Positions 38,330 to 48,554 of a stretch of 64,000 bases of DNA are shown here, piece by piece. The stretch covers positions 310,001 through 374,000 of the forward strand of contig NZ_CP014839.1 in NCBI RefSeq assembly GCF_001931675.1, in the 5' to 3' direction. Under the pieces are notes generated by a model. It saw nothing but the letters and a program-made list of their open reading frames with translations, did no database searches and was not told the origin of the DNA. Each line of letters begins with the position of its first letter. The first letter of the stretch is position 1. The DNA is from Pandoraea thiooxydans (lineage in GTDB: Bacteria; Pseudomonadota; Gammaproteobacteria; Burkholderiales; Burkholderiaceae). Made by a program: the position numbers and the translations under genes.

Positions 38330-38381
38330 TCTGCCTCGTTACGCTGCAGTCATACGAACTGCTTTGTTAGAGGAGAGGCTC

Positions 38382-39863
38382 ATGCAAACCAAGAAATTAA
38401 CGCGTGCGCTGGTCGCCGGCGGGGTGATCGCCGCGCTGTCGGCGAGCTATCTGGCGGGACGCCAACACTGGGAGACCACCATGGTCACGCCCGCGGTGGC
38501 GGCGGCAACGACCGTGTCGCAACCGGCGCCGCAGATGATGGTGCCGGACTTTTCCTCGATCGTGCAGCACTATGGCCCGGCCGTGGTCAACATCAGCGCT
38601 TTGCACGACGCCAGCGCCGCAAGCGAGTCGAATACGGTTCAAATGCCACCTGGGATGAATCAGAACGACCCGTTCTATCAGTTCTTCCGGCAGTTTTACG
38701 GCGGCATGCAGCAGCAACCGCAAAACAGCCAGCCTTCGGAGGATCTCGGCTCGGGGTTTATCGTGAGCCCGAATGGGTATATCCTGACCAATGCGCATGT
38801 CGTCGACGGCGCGCAGCACGTCACCGTCAAGCTGACCGACAAGCGTGAATACAAGGCCAAGGTCATCGGCAGCGACAAGGCCAGCGACGTTGCGCTGCTC
38901 AAGATCAATGCCACCGGCCTGCCGACGGTCAAGATCGGCAATCCGGCCGATACCAAGGTCGGCCAATGGGTGCTGGCGATCGGCTCGCCGTACGGCTTCG
39001 ACAACACGGTTACCTCCGGTATCGTCAGCGCCAAGTCGCGCTCGCTGCCGGACGAGAACTATGTACCGTTCATTCAGACCGATGTGCCCGTCAACCCCGG
39101 CAACTCCGGCGGGCCGCTGTTCAACCTCAAAGGGGAGGTGATCGGTATCAACTCGATGATCTATACCCGCACGGGCGGCTTCCAGGGTCTTTCGTTCGCC
39201 ATCCCGATCGATCTGGCGATGAAGGTCAAGACGCAGCTGCAGCAATACGGCAAGGTCACGCGCGGCCGTCTCGGGGTAGCGATCCAGGAAGTCAGCCAGC
39301 CGCTGGCCAAATCGTTCGGCCTGTCCTCGCCGACCGGCGCGCTTGTCAGCTCCATCGACAAGAGCGGCCCGGCCGCGAAATCCGGCCTGAAGCCGGGTGA
39401 CGTGATTCTCGCGGTCAATGGCAGCAAGGTCGACGACTCGACGCAATTGCCGGCGATGATCGCCGACATGCGCCCAGGCGATACCGCCGATCTGCTCGTT
39501 TGGCACGATGGTGCGAAGCATCACGTGAGCGTCAAGCTCGGGTCGTACAACGCGACCGAACTTGCGTCGAATGGCGGCAGTCAAACAACGCATACGAAGC
39601 TTGGCGTGAGTGTGCGCAGCCTGACGCCGAACGAAATGAGCGAGGCCCAGGTCTCGCACGGCCTGCTGGTCGAGCGCAGCAGCGGTCCGGCCGAACAGGC
39701 GGGCGTGCAGGCCGGCGACATCATTCTGTCGATCGACGGCACGCCGGTCAGGAGTGCGGCGCAACTGAGCGCCAAGATCAAGACTGCCGGCGAGAACGTG
39801 GCCTTGCTGATTCAACGCGATGGCCAGCAGATCTTCATCCCGGTCGATCTGGGCCTCGGTTGA
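38382..39863 (+). CDS. DegP/DegQ-type periplasmic serine endoprotease (Do family)
   Basis: 493 residues from MQTKKLTRALVAGG, with AGGAGAGG upstream; the long upstream extension is rejected. An N-terminal signal or anchor segment precedes a trypsin-like domain with catalytic His139 (TNAHVVDG), Asp169 (KASDVALL) and Ser242 (NPGNSGGPLF). Two PDZ domains follow (about 290-380 and 405-490, with SGLKPGDVILAVNGS and AGVQAGDIILSIDGT). It degrades or refolds damaged envelope proteins. The position after a QseBC/PmrAB-like pair and a PmrA-box-like repeat suggests two-component control. It may be called MucD or DegQ by others. Confidence 0.92.
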   Translation: MQTKKLTRALVAGGVIAALSASYLAGRQHWETTMVTPAVAAATTVSQPAPQMMVPDFSSIVQHYGPAVVNISALHDASAASESNTVQMPPGMNQNDPFYQFFRQFYGGMQQQPQNSQPSEDLGSGFIVSPNGYILTNAHVVDGAQHVTVKLTDKREYKAKVIGSDKASDVALLKINATGLPTVKIGNPADTKVGQWVLAIGSPYGFDNTVTSGIVSAKSRSLPDENYVPFIQTDVPVNPGNSGGPLFNLKGEVIGINSMIYTRTGGFQGLSFAIPIDLAMKVKTQLQQYGKVTRGRLGVAIQEVSQPLAKSFGLSSPTGALVSSIDKSGPAAKSGLKPGDVILAVNGSKVDDSTQLPAMIADMRPGDTADLLVWHDGAKHHVSVKLGSYNATELASNGGSQTTHTKLGVSVRSLTPNEMSEAQVSHGLLVERSSGPAEQAGVQAGDIILSIDGTPVRSAAQLSAKIKTAGENVALLIQRDGQQIFIPVDLGLG

Positions 39864-39946
39864 GCGGGTGTGAGCCGCCCGCGAAGCTTGGGGCGGGGCC
39901 GGCCCACACCGGCCCCGTGAGGCGGTGTTCTAAAAAGGAGTCGAAC

Positions 39947-40372
39947 ATGAAACAGGGAATGGTACGGTGGGCCGCATGTGCGACGTTGGTGCTGGCAAGC
40001 GGTGCGCAGATCGCATGGGCGGAGCCGGCGGCATTGCCGCAAGTGCATCACTCTGGCGCGGTGAGCTATCTGTCCGGCGGCGTCGGCAGCGACGAATCGT
40101 CGGCGATCAAGGCGGTCACGCCCGACTACCCGCTGGCCCTCGAGTTCTATGGGAAGAGGAAAAGCGGCAACGTGTACCTCGCCGACGTGCCGGTCACGAT
40201 CACTTCGAACCATGGCACGGCGGTGCTCGACGCGACGTCCCAAGGGCCTTTCATGCTGGTCAAGCTGCCGCCCGGCAATTACACCGTGACGGCGCGGCAC
40301 GACGGCAAGAAGCTCAGCCGCAACGTGTCGATTTCCAAGGCCGGACATGCCAGAGCCGCGTTCTTCTGGTAG
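39947..40372 (+). CDS. Small secreted protein with carboxypeptidase-regulatory-like beta domain
   Basis: 141 residues from MKQGMVRWAACATLV, preceded by AAAGGAG. A signal peptide ends near IAWAEP. The mature part has a GGVGSDESSAIK stretch, then an Ig/transthyretin-like beta sandwich with YLADVPVTITSNHG, MLVKLPPGNYTVTARHDGK and a terminal AFFW. Such domains occur as carboxypeptidase-regulatory-like modules in periplasmic proteins; the role is unknown. It follows the DegP/DegQ gene by 83 bp and may be co-regulated. It ends before a strong terminator. Confidence 0.82.
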   Translation: MKQGMVRWAACATLVLASGAQIAWAEPAALPQVHHSGAVSYLSGGVGSDESSAIKAVTPDYPLALEFYGKRKSGNVYLADVPVTITSNHGTAVLDATSQGPFMLVKLPPGNYTVTARHDGKKLSRNVSISKAGHARAAFFW

Positions 40373-40409
40373 GCGCGGCATATCGAATTGAGTCTCCAAC
40401 GCGAACTTG

Positions 40410-40434
40410 CGCCGCCCGCGGGCGGCGTTTTTTT
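40410..40434 (+). terminator. Rho-independent terminator
   Basis: CGCCGCC (40410-40416) and GGCGGCG (40421-40427) form a stem around a CGCG loop, followed by seven T. It ends the protease/small secreted protein unit, 38 bp after its stop codon. Confidence 0.9.
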
Positions 40435-40474
40435 GTTGGGCGGCAGCCGGCGCGCAAGCGCCGATGCGCCGCGC

Positions 40475-41482
40475 TCAAGCGGTGGTCGCGCAGGCCGTGC
40501 CAAGCGGCGCCGATTCCTTGGCGGAGAAATTCTGCAGCACCGGAATGCCGTTCTTGATGGCGGTCATCTCGGCCATGATCGCCACGGCGATCTCGGCCGG
40601 CGTGCGCGCGCCGAGATATAACCCTATGGGGCCATGCAGCCGGGCGATTTCGCTGCTGCTCAGATCGAACAGCGACAATCGCTCGCGGCGCTTTTCATTG
40701 TTGATGCGCGAACCGATCGCGCCGATATAGAAAGCAGGTGACTTGAGCGCTTCGAGCAAGGCCATGTCGTCGAGCTTGGGGTCGTGAGTCAGCGTGACGA
40801 CGGCACTGTGCGCGTCCAGCCGCAAGCGCACGATCAGGTCGTCGGGCATCTCTCGTACCAGTTCGGTATTCGGCACATCCCATTCCTCGGCATACTCCTC
40901 ACGCGGGTCGCAGACGATTACGTGATAGTCGAGCGCCACCGCCATGCTCGCGACATAACGGGAGAGTTGCCCGGCGCCGATCACGATCAGGCGAAAGCGC
41001 GGTCCATGGGAAGTGATCAGGCGCCGGCCATCGAATTCCAGCGCGGGTGTGCGATGGCCGGGCACGATGCGAACCTCGCCGGTGGCCATATCCAGCTCCC
41101 GCACCACCAACCGGTACTGGGCGATCGCCGCCAGCAGGTCCCGCAGCCGCGCTTTCGCCCCGATCGGCTCGAGCACGATCTGCAGTGTGCCGCCGCACGG
41201 CAGGCCAAAGCGCTGCGCCTGCTCGGCCGATACACCATAAGTCGTCAATTCGGGTGTGCTGCTCGGCCACTGGCCGCCGCGCACGCGGTCCATCATGTCG
41301 TCCTCGACGCAGCCGCCCGAGACCGAGCCCTTCAGGTGGCCGTCTTCGCGAATCACCAGCATCGAGCCCACCGGGCGAGGTGCCGAGCCCCATGTGCGCA
41401 CGACCGTGCCGAGGGTGACGAAATAGCCGGCCTCGGTCCATGCCGCCGCAATTTTAAGAACCTCCAGATCGACGCTGTCCAT
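40475..41482 (-). CDS. xdhC: XdhC/CoxI-family protein
   Basis: 335 residues from [19 protein letters not shown]; the upstream extension in frame is rejected, and GGGAG precedes the ATG. The N-terminal XdhC/CoxI domain has [17 protein letters not shown] and [13 protein letters not shown]. The C-terminal Rossmann fold starts [17 protein letters not shown] and has [18 protein letters not shown]. XdhC-like proteins bind molybdenum cofactor, help sulfurate it and insert it into xanthine dehydrogenase-family enzymes. It is divergent from the coxS-coxL-coxM operon that encodes such an enzyme, so it is probably its maturation factor. Confidence 0.92.
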   Translation of the reverse strand: MDSVDLEVLKIAAAWTEAGYFVTLGTVVRTWGSAPRPVGSMLVIREDGHLKGSVSGGCVEDDMMDRVRGGQWPSSTPELTTYGVSAEQAQRFGLPCGGTLQIVLEPIGAKARLRDLLAAIAQYRLVVRELDMATGEVRIVPGHRTPALEFDGRRLITSHGPRFRLIVIGAGQLSRYVASMAVALDYHVIVCDPREEYAEEWDVPNTELVREMPDDLIVRLRLDAHSAVVTLTHDPKLDDMALLEALKSPAFYIGAIGSRINNEKRRERLSLFDLSSSEIARLHGPIGLYLGARTPAEIAVAIMAEMTAIKNGIPVLQNFSAKESAPLGTACATTA

Positions 41483-41589
41483 GCGTTTCTCCCATCGGAG
41501 TTCGCCCGCCGATGGGCGCTCCGAAGCACAATCGACGTACGCGGCCTGACGGCCGCACGTCCTACCCGAACCAGTATAGCGGCAAATCT

Positions 41590-41617
41590 CTCGCTGTATA
41601 CCGCGGAATATACGGGG
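41590..41617 (+). promoter_or_regulatory. Candidate ModE-like operator
   Basis: CTCGCTGTATA lies left of a CCGCGGAA spacer and TATAC follows, an imperfect inverted repeat (GTATA-8-TATAC). The left arm resembles the ModE consensus (CGNTATATA); the right arm is weak. It sits in the xdhC-coxS divergent region, 120 bp before coxS, in an operon ending in a ModE-like gene. Confidence 0.35.
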
Positions 41618-41736
41618 CCGGTAGCGCGAGGCGGTGGCCGCAACCCGGGAAAATGCGCTTGCGTTGCAGCAGGCTTGGGACAACAATGAAATCTGCTTGT
41701 CGGTTCATGCCTTCACCAAAACCTGAGGAGACACGC

Positions 41737-42210
41737 ATGACAGTCAAGGTGTCCTTGACGGTCAACGGCCGCGCCGTGACCGCTGAAGTTCCTCCCGAAA
41801 CCCTGCTGGTTCAATTCATCCGCGACAACCTCCGCCTGACCGGCACCCACGTCGGTTGCGACACCTCGCAATGCGGCGCGTGCACGGTGCTGCTCGACGG
41901 CCGCGCGGTCAAGTCGTGCGCGATGCTGGCGGCGCAGGCCGACGGCGCCTCGCTGACCACGATCGAGGGGCTGGCCGCCGCGGATGGCGCATTGCATCCG
42001 ATGCAGGCGGCATTTCGCGAACATCACGGGCTGCAATGCGGCTTCTGCACGCCGGGCATGGTGATGAGCGCGTGCGAGCTGGCCGGGCGCAAGCCGGCGC
42101 CGAGCGAAGCGGAGATTCGGCGCGCCCTGGAGGGCAATCTGTGCCGTTGCACCGGTTACCACAACATCGTCAAGGCGGTGCAGGCCGGCTTGGCAGCGAT
42201 GGAGGGCTGA
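41737..42210 (+). CDS. coxS: Molybdenum hydroxylase [2Fe-2S] small subunit
   Basis: 157 residues from [18 protein letters not shown], preceded by TGAGGAG. The N-terminal plant-type ferredoxin domain has cysteines in [15 protein letters not shown] and KSCAML. The C-terminal domain binds the second cluster ([26 protein letters not shown]). It carries electrons from the molybdenum site to the FAD subunit in the L2M2S2 enzyme. It is the first gene of a tight operon (5 bp to the large subunit), opposite xdhC. The enzyme substrate is not known; see the large-subunit entry. Confidence 0.95.
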   Translation: MTVKVSLTVNGRAVTAEVPPETLLVQFIRDNLRLTGTHVGCDTSQCGACTVLLDGRAVKSCAMLAAQADGASLTTIEGLAAADGALHPMQAAFREHHGLQCGFCTPGMVMSACELAGRKPAPSEAEIRRALEGNLCRCTGYHNIVKAVQAGLAAMEG

Positions 42211-42214
42211 CACC

Positions 42215-44587
42215 ATGACGACCGATCTCGCGGGCGGCATCGGCCAGGCCGTGCGCCGCAAGGAAGACTATCGTTTTCTCACCGGCGCCGGCCAGTACAC
42301 GGACGACGTCCAGATGGACGGGCAGACGTATGCGTACTTCGTGCGTTCGCCTTACGCCCACGCGCGCATTCGCGGCTACCGGCTCGACGCCGCGCGCCAG
42401 GCGCCCGGCGTGGTGGGGATTTTCACGGGCGAAGACATCAAGCGCGCCGGCATCGGCGGCTTGCCGTGCGGCTGGCTGATTACCGACGTGCACGGCCAGC
42501 CGATGAAGGAGCCGCCGCATCCGGTGCTGGCCATCGACACGGTGCGCTATGTCGGCGACCAGGTTGCGCTGGTGATCGCCCAGACGCTGGCGCAGGCGCG
42601 TGATGCGGCCGAGTTGGTCGACGTCGATTACGAGCCGCTGGATGCAGTTGTCGCGCCCGATGCCGCAGTGCGCAGCGGCGCGCCGGCGGTCCACGATATC
42701 GCGCCGGACAACGTGTGCTACGTGTGGAGTCTGGGCGACCAGGCGGCGGTCGACGCGGCAATGGCCAAGGCCGCGCATGTCACGCGCCTGGACTTCGTCA
42801 ACAACCGCCTGATTCCGAATGCGATCGAGCCGCGCGCCGCGGTGGCGCACTACAGCCGCGCCGACGACAGCTACACGCTCTATGTCGCTAATCAGAACCC
42901 GCACGTCGAACGCCTGCTGATGGCCGCTTTCGTGCTGAACCTGCCCGAGCACAAACTGCGCGTGGTGGCGCCCGACGTGGGCGGCGGCTTCGGCTCGAAG
43001 ATTTTCCTGTATGCCGAGGAAACCGCGCTGGTATGGGCCAGCAAGCAAATCAATCGCCCGATCAAGTGGACCGCCGAGCGCTCCGAGTCGTTTCTTTCCG
43101 ACGCGCACGGGCGCGACCACGTGACCACGGCCGAGCTCGGGCTCGACGCGAACGGCAAGTTTCTCGCCCTGCGGGTGCATACCAAGGCCAACCTGGGCGC
43201 CTACCTGTCGACCTTTGCCTCGAGCGTGCCGACCATCCTGTATGCGACTTTGCTCGCCGGCCAGTACACCACGCCGGCGATCTTCTGCGAAGTCACGGGT
43301 GTTTTCACGCATACCGCACCGGTCGATGCCTACCGCGGCGCGGGCCGCCCCGAAGCGACCTATGTGGTCGAGCGCATCGTCGAGACCGCGGCGCGCGAGA
43401 TGAAGATCGATCCGGTCGAGCTGCGGCGCCGCAATTTCATCACGCAGTTCCCGTATCAAACGCCTGTGGCCTTGTGCTACGACACCGGCAATTACGGCGC
43501 CAGTCTCGACAAGGCGCTGCAACTGGCCGATGTCGCGGGTTTTCCGGCGCGCCGCGAGGCGGCCCGGCAACGCGGCAAACTGCGCGGACTGGGTTATTCG
43601 TGCTACATCGAGGCCTGCGGCCTGGCACCGTCGAATATCGCCGGACAGCTCGGCGCGCGCGCCGGGTTGTTCGAGGCCGGCGAAGTGCGCGTGCATCCCA
43701 CCGGCAAGGTGACTGTATTCACCGGCTCGCACAGTCATGGGCAGGGACACGAGACGACCTTCACGCAAATCGTTGCCGACCGGCTCGGTATCGCCTACGA
43801 GGACGTCGACATCGTGCACGGCGACACCGGACGCGTGCCGTTCGGGATGGGCACCTACGGCTCGCGCTCGCTCGCGGTGGGCGGCTCGGCGATCGTCAAG
43901 GCGCTCGACAAGGTGATCGCCAAGGGCAAAAAGATCGCCGCGCACATGCTCGAGGCGGCCGAAGGCGACATCGAGTTCAAGGACGGGAAATTCAGCGTCG
44001 CGGGCACCGACAAGGCGCTACCGTTCGCGCAGATTGCCCTGTCGGCTTACGTGCCGCACAACTACCCGCTCGAATCGCTCGAGCCTGGGCTGGACGAGTC
44101 GGCATTCTACGATCCGACCAACTTCACTTATCCGGCCGGCAGTCATATCTGCGAGGTCGAGGTCGATCCGGATACTGGCCAGACCGAAATCGTCGCCATG
44201 ACCGCGGTCGACGACTTCGGCAACATCGTCAACCCGATGATCGTCGAGGGACAAGTGCATGGCGGCCTGGCGCAGGGCATTGGCCAGGCATTGCTCGAAG
44301 GGTGCGTCTACGATCCCGAGAGCGGACAGCTGCTCACGGGCTCCTACATGGATTACGCGATGCCGCGCGCCGACGATCTGCCCAGCTTCGCGGTGGACAC
44401 CACCTGTACGCCATGCACCCACAACCCGCTGGGCGTCAAGGGGTGCGGCGAGGCCGGCGCGATCGGCTCGCCCCCAGCTGTCATCAACGCGATCACCGAC
44501 GCGCTGGGCGTGCTGCATCTGGAGATGCCGGCCACGCCCGAGCGCGTGTGGCGTGCGCTGCAAACGTCGTCCAATGGCCGTGCCTGA
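42215..44587 (+). CDS. coxL: Molybdenum hydroxylase large subunit (CoxL form II, xanthine dehydrogenase family)
   Basis: A 790-residue molybdopterin-cytosine-dinucleotide binding subunit. It opens [21 protein letters not shown], with domain motifs [24 protein letters not shown], and the carboxy-terminal [14 protein letters not shown] containing the catalytic glutamate of the family. The active-site loop is [13 protein letters not shown] (AYRGAGR, about residues 372-378). True CO dehydrogenases (form I) carry AYRCSFR with the copper-binding cysteine. The form II sequence here argues against CO oxidation and for hydroxylation of an aldehyde, purine or N-heterocycle. It forms the catalytic core with CoxS and CoxM. 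Confidence 0.93.
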   Translation: MTTDLAGGIGQAVRRKEDYRFLTGAGQYTDDVQMDGQTYAYFVRSPYAHARIRGYRLDAARQAPGVVGIFTGEDIKRAGIGGLPCGWLITDVHGQPMKEPPHPVLAIDTVRYVGDQVALVIAQTLAQARDAAELVDVDYEPLDAVVAPDAAVRSGAPAVHDIAPDNVCYVWSLGDQAAVDAAMAKAAHVTRLDFVNNRLIPNAIEPRAAVAHYSRADDSYTLYVANQNPHVERLLMAAFVLNLPEHKLRVVAPDVGGGFGSKIFLYAEETALVWASKQINRPIKWTAERSESFLSDAHGRDHVTTAELGLDANGKFLALRVHTKANLGAYLSTFASSVPTILYATLLAGQYTTPAIFCEVTGVFTHTAPVDAYRGAGRPEATYVVERIVETAAREMKIDPVELRRRNFITQFPYQTPVALCYDTGNYGASLDKALQLADVAGFPARREAARQRGKLRGLGYSCYIEACGLAPSNIAGQLGARAGLFEAGEVRVHPTGKVTVFTGSHSHGQGHETTFTQIVADRLGIAYEDVDIVHGDTGRVPFGMGTYGSRSLAVGGSAIVKALDKVIAKGKKIAAHMLEAAEGDIEFKDGKFSVAGTDKALPFAQIALSAYVPHNYPLESLEPGLDESAFYDPTNFTYPAGSHICEVEVDPDTGQTEIVAMTAVDDFGNIVNPMIVEGQVHGGLAQGIGQALLEGCVYDPESGQLLTGSYMDYAMPRADDLPSFAVDTTCTPCTHNPLGVKGCGEAGAIGSPPAVINAITDALGVLHLEMPATPERVWRALQTSSNGRA

Positions 44588-44602
44588 AGCGAGGGAGTCC
44601 TA

Positions 44603-45403
44603 ATGAAATCATTCAACTACCATCGTCCGGCCGATCTTGCCGATGCGGCGAAGTGGCTTGCCGCGCACCCCGAGGCCCGCCTGCTGGCCGGCGGCCAGAG
44701 CCTGTTGCCGGCGATGAAACTGCAATTGGCGGCGCCCTCCGATCTGATCGATTTGGGAGCGCTGGCCGCGCTCAAGGGCATCCGCGTCGACGGCTCGCAG
44801 GTGGTGATCGGCGCGATGACCCCGCACGCCGAAGTCGCCGCATCGGCCGAAGTGAGACGGGCAATTCCCGCGCTGGCGGCACTGGCCGACGGTATCGGCG
44901 ACCGGCAGGTGCGCAATCGCGGCACCCTGGGCGGCTCGCTGGCCAATAACGACCCGGCCGCGTGCTATCCGGCGGCGGTGCTCGGCCTGGGCGCGGTGGT
45001 GCGCACCGACCGGCGCGAGATTGCCGCCGACGATTTCTTTCTCGGCATGTACGAGACCGCGCTCGCGCCCGACGAAATCATCACGGCGGTGGCGTTCCCG
45101 GTGCCGCGCCGCGCGACGTATCTGAAATTCCGCCAGCCGGCATCGCGCTTCGCGCTGGTCGGCGTGTTCGTCAGCGACGGGCCGCAGGGCGTGCGCGTGG
45201 CCGTCACTGGAGCCGGGCCGTGCGTGTTTCGCGCGAGCGCGCTCGAGGCGGCGCTGGGCAAGCAGTTCAGCGCCGACGCACTGCGCGGCATCACCGTCGA
45301 CCCGGCGGAGCTGAATTCGGACATGCACGCCAGTGCCGACTATCGCGCGCACCTGATTCCGGTGCTGACCGGGCGTGCCGTCACCGCGGCGCTGGCTGCA
45401 TGA
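44603..45403 (+). CDS. coxM: Molybdenum hydroxylase FAD-binding medium subunit
   Basis: 266 residues from [20 protein letters not shown]-contact motifs [12 protein letters not shown] and [19 protein letters not shown] are present, followed by the CO_deh_flav_C domain with [19 protein letters not shown]. It passes electrons from the iron-sulfur subunit to the acceptor. The start lies 15 bp after coxL. Its end overlaps the coxD start (ATGA). A typical third structural gene of this enzyme family; nothing is missing. Confidence 0.94.
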   Translation: MKSFNYHRPADLADAAKWLAAHPEARLLAGGQSLLPAMKLQLAAPSDLIDLGALAALKGIRVDGSQVVIGAMTPHAEVAASAEVRRAIPALAALADGIGDRQVRNRGTLGGSLANNDPAACYPAAVLGLGAVVRTDRREIAADDFFLGMYETALAPDEIITAVAFPVPRRATYLKFRQPASRFALVGVFVSDGPQGVRVAVTGAGPCVFRASALEAALGKQFSADALRGITVDPAELNSDMHASADYRAHLIPVLTGRAVTAALAA

Positions 45404-46356
45404 GCGACGCGACCGGCATGCCGGACTTGCCCGGCACGGTCGACGCGGTGCAGGCGGCGTTGGCCGGGACCGGTTATATCGCGCCGCGCAATCTGGCGAC
45501 CACGATTTTCCTGGCGCTGCGCATGGGCCGGCCGTTGTTTCTCGAGGGCGAGGCCGGCGTTGGCAAAACGGAAGTCGGCAAGGCCCTGGCCAGCGTGCTC
45601 GGGCGCCGGCTGATCCGTCTGCAATGCTATGAAGGGCTAGATATCTCGGCGGCCGCCTACGAGTGGAACTACGCGCGCCAGATGCTCGAGATCCGTCTGG
45701 CCGAGGCCACGCGTGCGGCGCCCACGCTGGACAACCATGCGCTGAGTGCGCATCTCTACAGCGAGACTTTCCTGCTCAAGCGGCCGCTCCTGCAAGCGCT
45801 GGAGGCCGACCTGGCCGGGCCGCCGATTCTGCTGATCGACGAACTCGACCGGGCCGACGAGCCATTCGAGGCCTTTTTGCTGGAGATCCTGTCAGACTTT
45901 CAATTGACCATCCCCGAGTACGGCACGATCCGCGCGGCCGAACCGCCGGTGGTGGTGCTGACCTCCAATCGCACCCGCGAGATTCATGACGCGATCAAGC
46001 GCCGCTGCCTGTATCACTGGGTCGACTACCCGAGCGCCGCGCGCGAGCTGGAAATTCTGCAGAGCAAAGTGCCGGATGCGCCGGCCGCACTGTCGCGCCA
46101 GGTGGTCGCGTTCGTGCAGCGCCTGCGCGGCGCCGACCTGTTCAAGTCGCCCGGCGTGGCAGAAACGATCGACTGGACCCGCGCCTTGACCACGCTTGAT
46201 AGCCTGGTGCTCGACCCCGACACCATCGATGCAACGCTCGGCGCGCTGCTCAAATACCAGGACGATCTGCTGCGCGTTCAGGGCCAGGTCGCCGCCGATA
46301 TGCTGCGAGACATTCAAGCCGGCTTGGCTCAGGCCGCGCCGGGCGCCGTATCGTGA
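45400..46356 (+). CDS. coxD: MoxR-type AAA+ ATPase (CoxD)
   Basis: 318 residues from [12 protein letters not shown], overlapping the coxM stop. Walker A is [14 protein letters not shown], Walker [16 protein letters not shown], the sensor region [17 protein letters not shown], and an arginine-finger-bearing segment follows. MoxR-family CoxD acts as an AAA+ chaperone that helps mature the molybdenum site (sulfuration and copper insertion in the carboxydotrophic CoxL), acting with the VWA protein CoxE. In a form II operon it presumably completes an analogous step without copper. The gene runs straight into coxE. Confidence 0.93.
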   Translation: MSDATGMPDLPGTVDAVQAALAGTGYIAPRNLATTIFLALRMGRPLFLEGEAGVGKTEVGKALASVLGRRLIRLQCYEGLDISAAAYEWNYARQMLEIRLAEATRAAPTLDNHALSAHLYSETFLLKRPLLQALEADLAGPPILLIDELDRADEPFEAFLLEILSDFQLTIPEYGTIRAAEPPVVVLTSNRTREIHDAIKRRCLYHWVDYPSAARELEILQSKVPDAPAALSRQVVAFVQRLRGADLFKSPGVAETIDWTRALTTLDSLVLDPDTIDATLGALLKYQDDLLRVQGQVAADMLRDIQAGLAQAAPGAVS

Positions 46357-47519
46357 TGGCGGCAGCGGCACCCGCCGGCAAGCTTGCCGAGAACCTGCTG
46401 CATTTCGCCCGCGTGCTGCGCGCCGCGGGCGTGCCGGTCGGTCCGGCGCAGGTTGCCGATGCGCTGGTCGCCGTGCAGCTGATTGGCGTCGAGCGGCGCG
46501 ACGACTGGTACGCCGCGCTGGCAGCGCTGTTTTTGACGCGGCATGAACAGCGCCCGCTGTTCGATCAGGCTTTCCACGTGTTTTGGCGCGCGCCCGACCT
46601 GCTGGGCCAGGCGCAGCGCCTGCTCTTGCCGCAGATTACGGGACGTCTGCCGCGCCCGCGCGAGCTCAGCCCGCGCCTGGCCCAAGCCTTCGCGCCGAGC
46701 GGGCTCGAGCAGCCGCGCGTTGGCGCACCTGCCGAGCAGCAGGAATTCGACGCGGTGCTCGAATTTTCCGCGCGGGAACGGTTGCAGTCGCGCGACTTCG
46801 AGCAGATGACGCCGGACGAGTGGGCAGTGGCGCGGCGTTATGCGGGACGCCTCGCACTGCCATTGCGGCCCGTGCTCACGCGCCGCTGGCGACCGGGCGA
46901 GCCGGGCGCTGTTGACATGCGGCAGACGTTGCGCGCGAGCCTGCGGTGCGGCGGCGAACCGGTGCTGTTGCGCCGTCGCCGCCAGGTGCGCCGAACTCCG
47001 CCGCTGGTGGCGCTGTGCGACATTTCCGGCTCGATGCACCGTTACACCCGCGTGCTGCTGCATTTCCTGCATGCGCTGGGGCAGCAGCAGAAGCTGTCGG
47101 TGTTTCTGTTCGGCACGCGCCTGAGCAATATCACGCGCTGTCTGCGCGCGCGCGACGTCGATGACGCGATGCGCGCGGTGAGCCGCGCGGTGCCCGACTG
47201 GTCGGGCGGTACACGGATCGGCCCCTGTCTCGAGCAGTTCAATCGTGTGTGGGCCCGGCGCATGCTCACGCAGCGGGCCGCGGTGCTGCTCGTGACCGAC
47301 GGTCTCGACCGGGCCGAACCGGGCGTGTTGCAGGCAGCGATGCAGCATCTGCGACTGGCCAGCCGGCAAATCCTGTGGCTCAACCCACTGTTGCGGTACG
47401 AGGGGTTCGAACCCAAGGCCGCCGGCATTCGTGTCATGCTACCGTTGGTCGACCGGCACCTGCCGGCGCACAATCTCGACTCGCTCGCGCAACTGGCGCA
47501 AGTGCTGCGCGGCGCCTGA
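46356..47519 (+). CDS. coxE: VWA-domain protein (CoxE)
   Basis: 387 residues from [18 protein letters not shown]; the ATG begins on the last base of the coxD stop (TGATG). The N-terminal half is helical. The C-terminal von Willebrand factor A domain has the metal-ion site LCDISGSMHRY and the family segment SGGTRIGPCLEQFN. CoxE proteins pair with MoxR ATPases (CoxD) as metal-dependent scaffolds in cofactor maturation. The conserved coxD-coxE order supports this role here. Confidence 0.93.
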   Translation: MAAAAPAGKLAENLLHFARVLRAAGVPVGPAQVADALVAVQLIGVERRDDWYAALAALFLTRHEQRPLFDQAFHVFWRAPDLLGQAQRLLLPQITGRLPRPRELSPRLAQAFAPSGLEQPRVGAPAEQQEFDAVLEFSARERLQSRDFEQMTPDEWAVARRYAGRLALPLRPVLTRRWRPGEPGAVDMRQTLRASLRCGGEPVLLRRRRQVRRTPPLVALCDISGSMHRYTRVLLHFLHALGQQQKLSVFLFGTRLSNITRCLRARDVDDAMRAVSRAVPDWSGGTRIGPCLEQFNRVWARRMLTQRAAVLLVTDGLDRAEPGVLQAAMQHLRLASRQILWLNPLLRYEGFEPKAAGIRVMLPLVDRHLPAHNLDSLAQLAQVLRGA

Positions 47520-47564
47520 GCGGCGTGCCGGCGCCGCAACCCGTTCAAGCCAAGGAGGTTGGTC

Positions 47565-48164
47565 ATGGAAATGCAGAATTCCCGCGTGCTGCCCGTGTCG
47601 CAAGAGGCCGTGTGGCAGGCGCTCAACGACCCGGCCGTGCTGCGCCAGTGCATTCCCGGGTGCGAGTCGCTGGAGCGGGCCGCCGACGACACCTACGACG
47701 TCGCGATGCTCGCCTCGGTCGGGCCGGTCAAGGCCCATTTCAAGGGGCGCATGACGCTGGCCGACGTGGTGCCCCCTACCTCTTACGTATTGCGCTTCGA
47801 CGGGCAGGGTGGCGCCGCCGGGTTCGGGCGCGGCGAGGCACAGGTCACGCTGGCCGCGCAGGGGGCGGCCGAGACATTGCTGACCTATCACGTCAAGGCC
47901 CAGGTCGGCGGCAAGCTGGCCCAGCTCGGTTCGCGGCTGGTCGATGGGGCTGCACGCAAGCTGGCGGACGATTTTTTCTCACGCTTTACCGACGCGCTGG
48001 GCGTGACGCCCGAGGCGCCGGCACCAGCCCAGGCCGACGCTGCCTCAACGGTGGCCGAGCCGGCCGCGCGCCAGCCTACGCCGGCGATGCGGCGGCTATG
48101 GCTGTGGGTCGCACTGGCTGCTGCCGTAGTCGTCGCGGTGCTGTATGGCGGCCACGTGGGCTAG
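47565..48164 (+). CDS. coxG: CoxG-family SRPBCC protein
   Basis: 199 residues from MEMQNSRVLPVSQEAVWQALNDP; an AAGGAGG six bases upstream fixes the ATG at 47565. The SRPBCC lipid/ligand-binding fold fills residues 1-145 (CIPGCESLERAADD, HFKGRMTLADV, GGKLAQLGSRLVDGAARKLADDFF). A proline/alanine linker and one C-terminal membrane helix (LWLWVALAAAVVVAVLYG) follow. In carboxydotrophs CoxG anchors the dehydrogenase to the membrane and helps electron transfer to quinone. The C-terminal helix supports the same anchor role. Confidence 0.92.
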   Translation: MEMQNSRVLPVSQEAVWQALNDPAVLRQCIPGCESLERAADDTYDVAMLASVGPVKAHFKGRMTLADVVPPTSYVLRFDGQGGAAGFGRGEAQVTLAAQGAAETLLTYHVKAQVGGKLAQLGSRLVDGAARKLADDFFSRFTDALGVTPEAPAPAQADAASTVAEPAARQPTPAMRRLWLWVALAAAVVVAVLYGGHVG

Positions 48165-48176
48165 GGGCGCGGCGCA

Positions 48177-48548
48177 ATGAGCGAGATCGGCTATGACCTG
48201 CGGGTACGGATTCGTTGCGGCCAGACCCGCGTGCTCGGGCCCGGCAAGGTGCAATTGCTGCGGGCCATCGAGCAGACCGGGTCGATCTCGGCCGCGGCGC
48301 GGCAACTGGAGATGTCGTACCGCCGCGCCTGGCTGCTGGTCGAGGCGATGAATCGCGATTTTCGCGAGCCGCTGGTGACGCGTCACATCGGCGGCGCGGC
48401 CGGTGGCGGCGCCAACGTCACCCCGTTCGGTCACACGGTGCTCGAGACTTACGCGCGCCTCGAGACCGATCTGCGCGAACAGCTCGACGCCCGCGCGGCG
48501 GTGTTTGCGCCGCTGCTCAATCAGGCGTGCGCCGACCGGTCGCCGTGA
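48177..48548 (+). CDS. ModE-like molybdate-type DNA-binding regulator (HTH domain only)
   Basis: A 123-residue protein consisting of the ModE N-terminal LysR-type winged helix: RIRCGQTRVLGPGKVQLL, then QTGSISAAARQLEMSYRRAWLLVEAMN, and GGAGGGANVTPFGHTVLETY. The MOP molybdate-binding domains of full-length ModE are missing, so it may regulate without direct molybdate sensing or rely on other partners. It is 12 bp after coxG, so likely the last gene of the cox-type operon, and its target could be the operon itself through the ModE-like site near 41590-41617. Confidence 0.9.
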   Translation: MSEIGYDLRVRIRCGQTRVLGPGKVQLLRAIEQTGSISAAARQLEMSYRRAWLLVEAMNRDFREPLVTRHIGGAAGGGANVTPFGHTVLETYARLETDLREQLDARAAVFAPLLNQACADRSP

Positions 48549-48554
48549 ATTGCA

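Noticed and set aside
41737..48164. True carbon monoxide dehydrogenase operon
   Set aside because: CoxL has the form II loop AYRGAGR, lacking the cysteine that binds copper in form I enzymes.
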